Below, piece by piece: positions 1-5,854 of a stretch of DNA of 15,001 nt. Position 1 is the stretch's first letter; each line of letters begins with the position of its first letter. Position numbers and translations under genes: made by a program. Under the pieces are notes generated by a model. The model saw only the letters and a list, made by a program, of their open reading frames with translations, did not search any database and was not told the origin of the DNA. This stretch comes from Microcaldota archaeon. Lineage in GTDB: Archaea; Micrarchaeota; Micrarchaeia; Micrarchaeales; CABMGC01. The DNA lies in the NCBI GenBank assembly GCA_030040595.1, contig JASHTL010000053.1, forward strand, positions 1 to 15,001. The letters run 5' to 3'.

Positions 1-1
1 G

Positions 2-346
2 CTCAGCGATGAGGAAAAAACCGCGCGTGCTGCAGAGCGCCTGGAAAGAAGTGTAAGGGCTCCGGAGAGGAACAGAATAGTCATGGCTATGAGAAGGGAA
101 GCATATAACGATCGTGCGTTGCCGCATCAGAGAACTCCATTGAGCCTTGAGGAGCATGAGATACTCGCAATTGTCGTGAGAGACGCGACATTGGTGCCAC
201 CGCACCATGCAAAGCTGCCTGCGGAGGTGCGGCCAAAGCCTCCCGAAGTGCACATTGACAGGACAGAGTTCAGAGCAGACCTTGACGCGCTGGTCAGCAG
301 GGGCGATCTCCAAAGATCCGGAACAAGATACAGGTTGAAAGTATGA
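2..346 (+). CDS. C-terminal part of an unrecognised protein with a probable winged-helix end (partial)
   Basis: The reading frame is open from base 2, so the gene probably enters from outside the window; 114 residues are visible. The first 40 or so are highly charged and probably helical. From about visible residue 46 (PLSLEEHEILAIVV) the sequence looks like a small helical domain. The end, EFRADLDALVSRGDLQRSG followed by TRYRL, resembles the last helix and wing of a winged-helix DNA-binding domain; this is inferred from pattern only. An internal ATG at 83, with GAGAGG 12 nt upstream, could instead start an 87-residue protein. I prefer the partial reading because composition is uniform across that ATG. 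The stop overlaps the ATG of a 19-codon ORF. I do not recognise the family. Confidence 0.6.
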   Translation, partial: LSDEEKTARAAERLERSVRAPERNRIVMAMRREAYNDRALPHQRTPLSLEEHEILAIVVRDATLVPPHHAKLPAEVRPKPPEVHIDRTEFRADLDALVSRGDLQRSGTRYRLKV

Positions 347-402
347 CTATCATGCTGGAGCGACAGATCAAAAGAGCAGAAGCAAAGAAGAGGGTGGGTT
401 AA
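343..402 (+). CDS. Possible 19-residue microprotein, ATGA-coupled
   Basis: The ORF starts MTIMLERQIKRAEAKK and ends with TAA at 400-402. Its ATG overlaps the TGA of the upstream gene (ATGA), the usual arrangement for translational coupling. The peptide is basic and probably helical. An ORF this short can arise by chance, so the only support is the overlap and the sense orientation between a gene and a hairpin. No homology is claimed. Confidence 0.25.
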   Translation: MTIMLERQIKRAEAKKRVG

Positions 403-410
403 AGGAATCA

Positions 411-428
411 GCAGCCCGAAAGGGCTGC
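411..428. terminator. Perfect 7-bp hairpin with GAAA tetraloop between convergent genes
   Basis: GCAGCCC (411-417), GAAA (418-421) and GGGCTGC (422-428) form a perfect GC-rich stem; on the plus strand the loop is a GNRA tetraloop. It lies between the plus-strand genes ending at 346/402 and the minus-strand gene ending at 457, so it would sit in both 3' untranslated regions. No long T-run follows on either strand, so a role as a 3'-end stability or processing element is as likely as termination. Confidence 0.45.
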
Positions 429-456
429 ATTGTATACTCCCTATATGCAATGCTCC

Positions 457-1236
457 CTAATAATCCAGAGCCATTGCCCTCCTCTGTGCATTTCCCATTC
501 TTTTATTGGCAGCCCTTCTAGATACCAGTGCCAATCCAATTGCTATAGAGCCGCTTCCTAACATTTCTCCTCCCAGGGCCACGCTACTAGCGAATTCTAC
601 AATTCCCAAGGCAGAAAGTATTCCTCCAATCATTAACGGTGGCAAAGTAGCGAATTTGAGCTCCCCTATGTCGGCATTCACGGCATCAAGCTCTGCATCT
701 CTCATCCCCTTCATGGCCGTTGTGCCTCCGACTGATCGTATAGCACTCACTATTGACGCATCCCGTGCGACTTCGAATATTGGATCTTCTGTAAGTATTT
801 CTAATTGAAGTGGGCCGATTCTGAGAAGGCTGGGTATACGCATGACTTTGTTGTCGCTGGATGCGTAGGTTACTGGCATCTCCTTCACAAGCTGGTTAAT
901 TATGGCCAGTTCGTCCTTGCTTGTCTCAAAATGCAATTCAATCCTGTCTATCTTCGGAAGGTTCTCCCCACTCGATTCAAATACTGGTACCAGCTGTTGC
1001 CTACCTGTGCTGTCCTTTAGAAGTTCCACATACAGTGCCTTGGCTAGGTCATGCATGTTCCCGGTGTCAAGCTTACGCTTTTGACTGGCAAGCCAAACAA
1101 GTTCTCCTGTCTGGTATTCATCGCGCACGTATGTGTGCTTTCTAAGGCGCGCCGAGAGTTCCTCCTTATCGCCTGCGCACATATCCGTAGGCACTGGCAG
1201 TAACTCGCGTACCCTAGGACTTACACTATGACGCAT
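457..1236 (-). CDS. Unrecognised protein with a C-terminal hydrophobic hairpin (259 aa)
   Basis: I do not recognise a family. Residues 1-195 are soluble-looking and mixed alpha/beta, with charged stretches at about 22-41 and 97-120. Residues about 197-221 and 225-238 are hydrophobic and Gly/Ala-rich, separated by a short GGEMLGSGS turn and followed by a basic tail (RRAANKRMG). This suggests a membrane hairpin with the tail in the cytoplasm. It stands alone: it converges with the gene ending at 346/402 and diverges from the acetyltransferase at 1395. A TATA-like AATAATAAATAG (minus strand, about 1266-1278) lies about 30 nt before the ATG, so the mRNA would have a very short leader. Base composition looks slightly more AT-rich than the ribosomal genes. 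It may be lineage-specific. Confidence 0.75.
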   Translation of the reverse strand: MRHSVSPRVRELLPVPTDMCAGDKEELSARLRKHTYVRDEYQTGELVWLASQKRKLDTGNMHDLAKALYVELLKDSTGRQQLVPVFESSGENLPKIDRIELHFETSKDELAIINQLVKEMPVTYASSDNKVMRIPSLLRIGPLQLEILTEDPIFEVARDASIVSAIRSVGGTTAMKGMRDAELDAVNADIGELKFATLPPLMIGGILSALGIVEFASSVALGGEMLGSGSIAIGLALVSRRAANKRMGNAQRRAMALDY

Positions 1237-1265
1237 AATACCAGTAACGTTGTTGGGTTTTCGAC

Positions 1266-1278
1266 CTATTTATTATTT
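1266..1278 (-). promoter_or_regulatory. TATA box for the 457-1236 gene
   Basis: On the minus strand AATAATAAATAG lies about 30-40 nt upstream of the ATG at 1236, at archaeal TATA spacing for a nearly leaderless transcript. No good Shine-Dalgarno site precedes the ATG, which fits. Confidence 0.45.
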
Positions 1279-1357
1279 GTGTCAGGATTTGACAACCGAG
1301 AATATTAGAATCAAGAACTCATCTGCCCACAGTGCGCGCTCCGAGTGTCGAGATAAT

Positions 1358-1367
1358 AATTAAATAG
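1358..1367 (+). promoter_or_regulatory. TATA box for the GNAT gene
   Basis: AATTAAATAG is centred about 32 nt before the ATG at 1395. A start of transcription 24-27 nt downstream falls at about 1386-1392, implying a leaderless or nearly leaderless mRNA. The rest of 1237-1394 shows no other clear element. Confidence 0.45.
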
Positions 1368-1394
1368 TGGAAAATCAGATGTAATTTGGATCAA

Positions 1395-1937
1395 ATGGCC
1401 ATCACACGCATAGAAAGGCCAAGGCAAGTCCTAAAGTCACTGGAAAGGGATGACAAAAGCATGCATATCGTCCGTACGATGCCACGCGATACTCCGGAAT
1501 GCATAAGCAAAGAGGAATACGGGCAAATGGAAGAAATATGTGCGCGCGCATTTCCTAATCGTACTGTTCCCAAGATTAAGAATTACAATCTGATATATAT
1601 GGTATCTGAAGAGGCATCACAAAAAGTAATTGGATTCTCCTTTGTCAGAATTTCTCCAGAAACCGTGTATTTCTCTGGAAGTGCTGTAGATCCTGACCAT
1701 CAACGTCGAGGACTTTTCAGAGAGCTCTCCGATACAAGAATGTCGGATCTTGTTTCTTTAGGGGAAACGCAATTCTCTATTCACGCCGGGCCACTAACTG
1801 TCGCAAAGAGTTTTATTGCCTCACTAGATGGGCTAGTTTCCACCGGGATAATAAATGGATACAACGTTACGCTTGGTAATATCCCCCAATTCCTGGCGGG
1901 TGGTCACCGGCTGGAAGTGCGTGTTGACCAGAAATAG
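1395..1937 (+). CDS. GNAT-family N-acetyltransferase
   Basis: This is a probable acetyl-CoA-dependent N-acetyltransferase of 180 residues; the substrate is unknown. The central part has the GNAT fold signature: strand VIGFSFVRIS (about 78-87), strand VYFSGSAVDP (about 91-100), then the acetyl-CoA pyrophosphate-binding loop QRRGLF (about 103-108) and helix RELSDTRMSDL. The C-terminal part (KSFIASLDGL) fits the helix after strand 5. A TTG at 1386 would add three residues, but it lies at or before the predicted transcription start, so the ATG is preferred. It is a single gene whose stop is two bases from the convergent fusA stop. Arg codons CGT and CGA are used in the binding loop, whereas AGG dominates in neighbouring genes, hinting at a different history. 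Confidence 0.85.
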   Translation: MAITRIERPRQVLKSLERDDKSMHIVRTMPRDTPECISKEEYGQMEEICARAFPNRTVPKIKNYNLIYMVSEEASQKVIGFSFVRISPETVYFSGSAVDPDHQRRGLFRELSDTRMSDLVSLGETQFSIHAGPLTVAKSFIASLDGLVSTGIINGYNVTLGNIPQFLAGGHRLEVRVDQK

Positions 1938-1939
1938 GC

Positions 1940-4132
1940 TCAGTCCATGAACTGTTCCGGTGTCGGCGGATTCTCCGGCACTCCCTTCCTCTTCCTTATT
2001 TCCTTGACTATCTTGTCCTGAAGGTCCTTGTTCAGCTTCTCGTATCCTGCATACTCTGGATACCAGATTGCCTTTCCTTGCGTGAGTCCTCTCATCTCGT
2101 TCGAGAAGCCCTTTATTACCTCTGCAACTGGCATCTTCGCAATTATCGTTACATTCTCGTTCTCCTGCTGTATGTCCATTATCTGGCCGCGCTTTCCCTG
2201 CAGGAACGAGATAACGTCAGAGAGATATTCCTGGCCTATGTTTATCGTGAACTTCTGCTTCGGTTCCATCAGAACGACTCCTGCAGTGAGCATACCTGCA
2301 TAAATCGGCCTTCTCATCGCGGGAATTATCTGCGCAGGTCCCCTGTGCACTGGGTCCTCGTGTATCGTTGCATCGGTTATAGATACCTTTATGCCTGAGC
2401 ACTTCTCTCTTGCGAGCGGTCCGTCCTTCATCGCCTCCTCGAATCCCTCTATAAGCAGCTCCATCACTTCATTCAGATACTGCACTCCCTTTGTTGCGTC
2501 TATAAGTACGCTTCTGTTCGAGACATCTACTACGCCCCTGGCCTCTTCCCTCGTGAGTCCCGCCTTTATCAACGGTTCCCAGAACTGCTTGCCTTTCGGC
2601 TTTCCATCCCTGAGCTCACCGCTCTCTATCATGTCTATGACTCCCTGCGGCAGCGGCTCGACATTTATGTAGAACCTGGTATGCCTGTTTGGCGATTTTC
2701 CCTCGACATTCTCAACGGTCTTCTCTATGGTCTCGCGGTAGACGACTATCGGTTCGCTCGTTGTTATCGGGACCTTGAACTCGTCCCTTATCTTCGTCTC
2801 GATCACTTCAAGATGCAGTTCTCCCATTCCGCTGACCAGGTGCTCTCCAGTCTCCTGGTTGAGTTCCACCAATATTGTCTGGTCCCCCTTTGTCAGCTCC
2901 CTGAGCGCTTCTATAAGCTTTGTCATGTCCCTTGTGTCCTTGGCCTCGATCGCCTTCGTGACCACTGGCTGCGAGTAGTGCTTTATCTGCTCGAACGGCT
3001 CTATGTTGTTCTCGCTCACCGTGTCCCCTATAGAGGCATTCTTCATTCCTACAAGCGCAGCTATGTTTCCGGCAGGCACCGCATCTATAGGCACCCTGTC
3101 AGGTCCCATGTAAAGGCCGACCATCTGCACTTTCTGCGGATCCGGCATTCCGGTGACATATACATCGACGCCTTTCCTTACAGTGCCGGAGAATACCCTG
3201 CCAATTGCTACTTCTCCCGCCTGCTTGTCATAGTTTATGCCGAATACTATCATGCACACTGCACCATCCTTGTTCACATCGAGCATGTTCTTGCCGTCCA
3301 CGCTGTTCAGGTCTCCATGCCAGAGGTGCGGTATCCTGTATCTCTGCGCCTCCGCGGGGTTTGGCATATGCTCTATTATCATGGAGAGGACTGCCTCGTC
3401 AATCGGCGCTACCTCCTGCAGCCTCTTCTCATCGTTCTTTGCGGTGAGGTCCCATATGTCCTTGAACGTGACCTTGTATCTTTCCATGATCCTCTTCGAG
3501 ATGGCCCACTTCTTGTATGCGGAGCCGAAGCAGATGCTCCCATTCTCGACGCTAACCTGCCATTTCTTTGCAAACTCTTCTGGAGCAAACCTTGTGATGA
3601 GCTTATTGATGTCGTTTATGAGCCTGAGGAGTCTCTCGAACGCCTGCTCAGGTGTCAGTTTTAGCTCGTTGAGCAGCCTGTCCGTCTTGTTGACGAAAAG
3701 CACCGGCTTTGCCCTTTCCTGCAATGCCTGCCTCAGGACGGTTTCCGTCTGGGGCATTATTCCCTCGACCGGATCTACTACAAGGACAACGCCGTCAACC
3801 GCCCTCATTGACCTTGTGACGTGGCCGCCGAAATCGACGTGGCCCGGCGTGTCTATCAGGTTGATTATGTAGTCGACATCATTGTAATTGAACCCAAGCG
3901 AGATGTTTGCCGACTTGATGGTCATCCGCCTGTCCTTCTCTATCTGCTCGTAGTTCGTGTAAAGGGCCTCTGCCGCTACGGTCTTGGATATTATTCCCGC
4001 ACGGGCAAGCAACGAATCCGTTAGCGTGGTCTTTCCATGGTGTACGTGCGCGATTATGGCAACGTTCCTTATCTGGCTGACATTGCCCATGATCTTTGCT
4101 ACTTGCTCTACCACGAATTCTTTCCTGACCAA
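1940..4132 (-). CDS. fusA: Translation elongation factor 2 (aEF-2)
   Basis: This GTPase drives ribosomal translocation. At 730 residues it is full-length for archaeal EF-2. The G domain comes first: P-loop AHVHHGKTT (about 28-36), G3 DTPGH and G4 NKTD. Domains II-V follow, with SGMGELHLEV in domain III. HEDPVHRGPAQ carries the histidine (about H596) modified to diphthamide in archaea and eukaryotes. The start is TTG at 4132: AGGTGAT, overlapping the rps7 stop, sits 3 nt upstream as a strong Shine-Dalgarno site, and the N-terminus aligns with other EF-2s. Two substitutions are odd: the P-loop Asp (usual AH[IV]DHGKTT) is His, and the switch I RGIT segment reads RRMT. It is the last gene of the rpl30e operon; EF-1 alpha and S10, often next, are absent. 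Confidence 0.97.
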   Translation of the reverse strand: MVRKEFVVEQVAKIMGNVSQIRNVAIIAHVHHGKTTLTDSLLARAGIISKTVAAEALYTNYEQIEKDRRMTIKSANISLGFNYNDVDYIINLIDTPGHVDFGGHVTRSMRAVDGVVLVVDPVEGIMPQTETVLRQALQERAKPVLFVNKTDRLLNELKLTPEQAFERLLRLINDINKLITRFAPEEFAKKWQVSVENGSICFGSAYKKWAISKRIMERYKVTFKDIWDLTAKNDEKRLQEVAPIDEAVLSMIIEHMPNPAEAQRYRIPHLWHGDLNSVDGKNMLDVNKDGAVCMIVFGINYDKQAGEVAIGRVFSGTVRKGVDVYVTGMPDPQKVQMVGLYMGPDRVPIDAVPAGNIAALVGMKNASIGDTVSENNIEPFEQIKHYSQPVVTKAIEAKDTRDMTKLIEALRELTKGDQTILVELNQETGEHLVSGMGELHLEVIETKIRDEFKVPITTSEPIVVYRETIEKTVENVEGKSPNRHTRFYINVEPLPQGVIDMIESGELRDGKPKGKQFWEPLIKAGLTREEARGVVDVSNRSVLIDATKGVQYLNEVMELLIEGFEEAMKDGPLAREKCSGIKVSITDATIHEDPVHRGPAQIIPAMRRPIYAGMLTAGVVLMEPKQKFTINIGQEYLSDVISFLQGKRGQIMDIQQENENVTIIAKMPVAEVIKGFSNEMRGLTQGKAIWYPEYAGYEKLNKDLQDKIVKEIRKRKGVPENPPTPEQFMD

Positions 4133-4136
4133 GGGA

Positions 4137-4904
4137 TCACCTTGCCCTCTTCGCTATGCGCTCGCCTTCGACCCTCTTCTTTATTGCATAGCTTTCCGGG
4201 CTGTTGTTTGATGCAAGGATCAGTTCATTAGCAAGTGCCTCTGCCAGCGGCCTCCTGTTCTTGAACGCGCCTATTAGCGCCGCAAGCGCGATGTTCTTCA
4301 GCGCGACATTGATGCGTCTTTGCGCGCTTATTCCCACTGCCACGTTGTAGCTTATTCCTCCGTATCTGACCCGTGTCGTGTCCTCTATTGGCGCGGAGTT
4401 CTGCAGCGCGTTTATGAGCACCTGCAGCGGGTTCTTGCCAGTCTGCTTGTTGACTATGTCGAATGACTTCTGGACTATGTGCATGACCTTTATCTTCTTG
4501 CCCTGGAGCCTGCCCTCGGTTCTTATGACCTTGCCTCCTACCTTCTTGCCCGTGCCTCCGCGCATCAGCTTGTTGACAAGCCTCTCGACAACGCTTATGT
4601 GCGATGCGTAATACGACTGGAACTTCCTCCTGCCGTATATGTTAGGGTATACGTATGACTTCAGGTTAACGTACTGCTCAATGCTGCCGTCGGTTATCTG
4701 TACCTCCTTCGGATCATACTTTCCGAATACAAGCAGCTCCTTGAAGCCTGCCTTCCTCTCCTGCCCCTCTTGCGACTCAGCATCCTGCTTGGGCGCAGCT
4801 GCTCTCTTCCTCTTCGGTTTTTCCTGAGCTGGTTGTACCTGCTGCGGCGCCTGTGCCTGCGGCGCATCAACTTTGGACTCTGTAGCTTCTGCCATTTTAA
4901 TCAT
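4137..4904 (-). CDS. rps7: Small ribosomal subunit protein S7
   Basis: S7 (uS7) binds the 3' major domain of 16S rRNA and nucleates assembly of the 30S head. The conserved core runs from about residue 54 (FKELLVFGKYD) to the end, with RRKFQSYYASH, LMRGGTGKKVGGKV, NPLQVLINALQNSAP and RRINVALKNIALAAL recognisable as archaeal S7. The first ~50 residues are a low-complexity Gln/Ala/Lys/Pro-rich extension, making it (255 aa) longer than most archaeal S7 proteins. The ATG at 4904 overlaps the rps12 stop (ATGA). A second in-frame ATG at 4895 (MAEATES) is an equally plausible start. The stop codon lies inside the Shine-Dalgarno site of fusA, indicating coupling. Confidence 0.96.
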   Translation of the reverse strand: MIKMAEATESKVDAPQAQAPQQVQPAQEKPKRKRAAAPKQDAESQEGQERKAGFKELLVFGKYDPKEVQITDGSIEQYVNLKSYVYPNIYGRRKFQSYYASHISVVERLVNKLMRGGTGKKVGGKVIRTEGRLQGKKIKVMHIVQKSFDIVNKQTGKNPLQVLINALQNSAPIEDTTRVRYGGISYNVAVGISAQRRINVALKNIALAALIGAFKNRRPLAEALANELILASNNSPESYAIKKRVEGERIAKRAR

Positions 4905-5329
4905 CTCTTGGGCTTCTCCTTCCTGCCCTTGACCACTTCAAAGAGGTCGGCGCCATTCACTGCTACGACCCTGTATCTAAGGCCAGGTATGGAGCCCATG
5001 GCTCCGCGCTGGGAGCCTCCCATGCCCTGTATCGTGACCTCGTCGTGTTCCTCGATGAAGTTTATCGAGCCGTCATAGGGAACGTATGCGCCGACTACCT
5101 TGCCGTTCTTGACAACCTGCACCCTTACGCATTTTATGAGCCCGGAATGGGGTTGCTTCTGCTGCAGCACGAACTTCTGCAGCACTAGCGCCTTTGCCAT
5201 GGGCACTGTGCCCACGGGATCATACCTTTTCTTGATCTTGAAATACTTCCTCTTCCACCACTTGTTGAGCATCCTGTGCTTCTTCCTCTTCTTCACGAGT
5301 TCCCTTGCTGCAAATTCTCCTTTTGGCAA
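4901..5329 (-). CDS. rps12: Small ribosomal subunit protein S12
   Basis: S12 (uS12) lies at the decoding centre of the 30S subunit. The 142-residue length and the sequence (FAARELVKKRKKHR, PMAKALVLQK, KCVRVQVVKNGK, INFIEEHDEVTI, VVKGRKEKPKR) match the archaeal/eukaryal form. The start is TTG at 5329 behind GGTGA with 4-nt spacing; no ATG fits the conserved N-terminus. Two usually near-invariant segments differ. The decoding loop, normally QPNSA, reads QPHSG. The segment normally GDIPGVR reads GSIPGLR, so the Asp equivalent to bacterial D88 is Ser. It follows rpl30e after 11 nt and overlaps rps7 by 4 nt. Confidence 0.96.
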   Translation of the reverse strand: MPKGEFAARELVKKRKKHRMLNKWWKRKYFKIKKRYDPVGTVPMAKALVLQKFVLQQKQPHSGLIKCVRVQVVKNGKVVGAYVPYDGSINFIEEHDEVTIQGMGGSQRGAMGSIPGLRYRVVAVNGADLFEVVKGRKEKPKR

Positions 5330-5340
5330 ATATTCACCGA

Positions 5341-5640
5341 CTAATATTCAGAGTTGAGTATCTGAGAGTTTCCTGCGTCGAGTATCGCTAGGCTGTTGAC
5401 CGAGTACGGACGCCCGCACGTGGCGCCGAGCTCCAGCGAGTTCCCCTTGAACCTTATCAGCCTTATTCCTGCTATTCCGCACATGTGCGCTATGTCGTCG
5501 ACTATGCTCTTCTTGCCTCCCGATGCTACTACCACCGCCTGCGCTGTGCTGGTGCTGATGGTTCTTGCCACGCTCCTATGGCCGAAGCTAACCTTTCCCG
5601 TGTCGATAGCCAACCTAAGGTCATTGGTTAGGTCACTCAT
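5341..5640 (-). CDS. rpl30e: Large ribosomal subunit protein L30e
   Basis: L30e is a kink-turn-binding protein of the archaeal/eukaryal 50S subunit. The protein is 99 residues, normal for the family. Motifs are LRLAIDTGKVSFGHRS at the N-terminus and LELGATCGRPYSVNSLAI near the C-terminus, the latter typical of L30e. It is the first gene of the operon; in many archaea it follows RNA polymerase genes and precedes a nusA-like gene, but here it starts the transcript and rps12 follows directly. No Shine-Dalgarno site precedes the ATG. The nearest minus-strand TATA elements lie about 85-105 nt upstream, leaving an untranslated leader with a small hairpin. Confidence 0.93.
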   Translation of the reverse strand: MSDLTNDLRLAIDTGKVSFGHRSVARTISTSTAQAVVVASGGKKSIVDDIAHMCGIAGIRLIRFKGNSLELGATCGRPYSVNSLAILDAGNSQILNSEY

Positions 5641-5667
5641 GCAATCAATTAGGCTTAGCTTAAGGAA

Positions 5668-5682
5668 GAATGCGGAGCATTC
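5668..5682. repeat. Inverted repeat in the rpl30e leader
   Basis: GAATGC (5668-5673) and GCATTC (5677-5682) are perfect 6-bp arms around 3 nt. In the rpl30e mRNA this is a short hairpin about 30 nt before the start codon. L30e proteins bind kink-turn RNA and the yeast homologue controls its own transcript, so a regulatory role is conceivable. I see no clear kink-turn here and the stem is short. Confidence 0.3.
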
Positions 5683-5710
5683 ACTTTAACAAAGAGCCTA
5701 TCGTTAATGG

Positions 5711-5728
5711 ATATCTTTGAAAAGATAT
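5711..5728. promoter_or_regulatory. Perfect 8-bp inverted repeat, candidate operator
   Basis: ATATCTTT (5711-5718), GA, then AAAGATAT (5721-5728) form a perfect palindrome of 18 bp. It lies midway between the divergent rpl30e and pilin-like genes and overlaps the BRE/TATA region at 5719-5733. This is the expected position for a dimeric regulator competing with or recruiting TFB/TBP. It is AT-rich, so chance palindromy is possible. Confidence 0.4.
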
Positions 5729-5743
5729 ATAAACCTTATAAAT
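5719..5743. promoter_or_regulatory. Divergent TATA elements (rpl30e operon / pilin-like gene)
   Basis: On the plus strand GAAAAG (a BRE-like purine run) precedes ATATATAAA (5725-5733), and a second element TTATAAAT lies at 5736-5743. Both read well on the minus strand too (TTTATATAT, ATTTATAA). Transcription starts are predicted at about 5752-5768 on the plus strand. On the minus strand they fall at about 5700-5710, leaving a leader of 60-70 nt for rpl30e. Confidence 0.5.
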
Positions 5744-5772
5744 CCGCCAGAAGCATAAGATGCTAACAGGAA

Positions 5773-5853
5773 ATGCCCAAAAGAGTGTCATTAAAAGGGG
5801 AGCATATAGTTAAACTTAAAAATGCAGTGTTCGTAATCAAGAGAGGTACATAA
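5773..5853 (+). CDS. Possible 26-residue leader peptide upstream of the pilin-like gene
   Basis: The ORF runs from ATG at 5773 to TAA at 5851-5853, one base before the ATG of the pilin-like gene (TAATATG). The peptide is basic (begins MPKRVSLKGEHIVKLK, ends VFVIKRGT). It begins a few nt downstream of the transcription start predicted from the TATA elements at 5725-5743, so it would be the first ORF on that mRNA. The Shine-Dalgarno site GAGAGGT of the next gene lies inside its last codons, compatible with coupling. The case rests on position alone. Confidence 0.35.
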   Translation: MPKRVSLKGEHIVKLKNAVFVIKRGT

Positions 5854-5854
5854 T

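Noticed and set aside
3..57. Alternative upstream frame ending in TAA at 55-57 with a separate gene starting at 83
   Set aside because: Possible, but the frame from base 2 runs without a stop through the ATG at 83 with uniform composition; kept as an alternative in the feature.
1237..1357. Possible RNA gene in the gap between the orphan gene and the GNAT gene
   Set aside because: No tRNA T-loop motif, stable long stem or other RNA signature was visible; the gap is explained by two divergent promoters.
2681..3664. A 327-codon open frame on the plus strand inside fusA
   Set aside because: It lies wholly antisense to the highly conserved EF-2 gene, has an implausible His/Tyr/Arg/Leu-rich composition and no promoter or ribosome-binding site.
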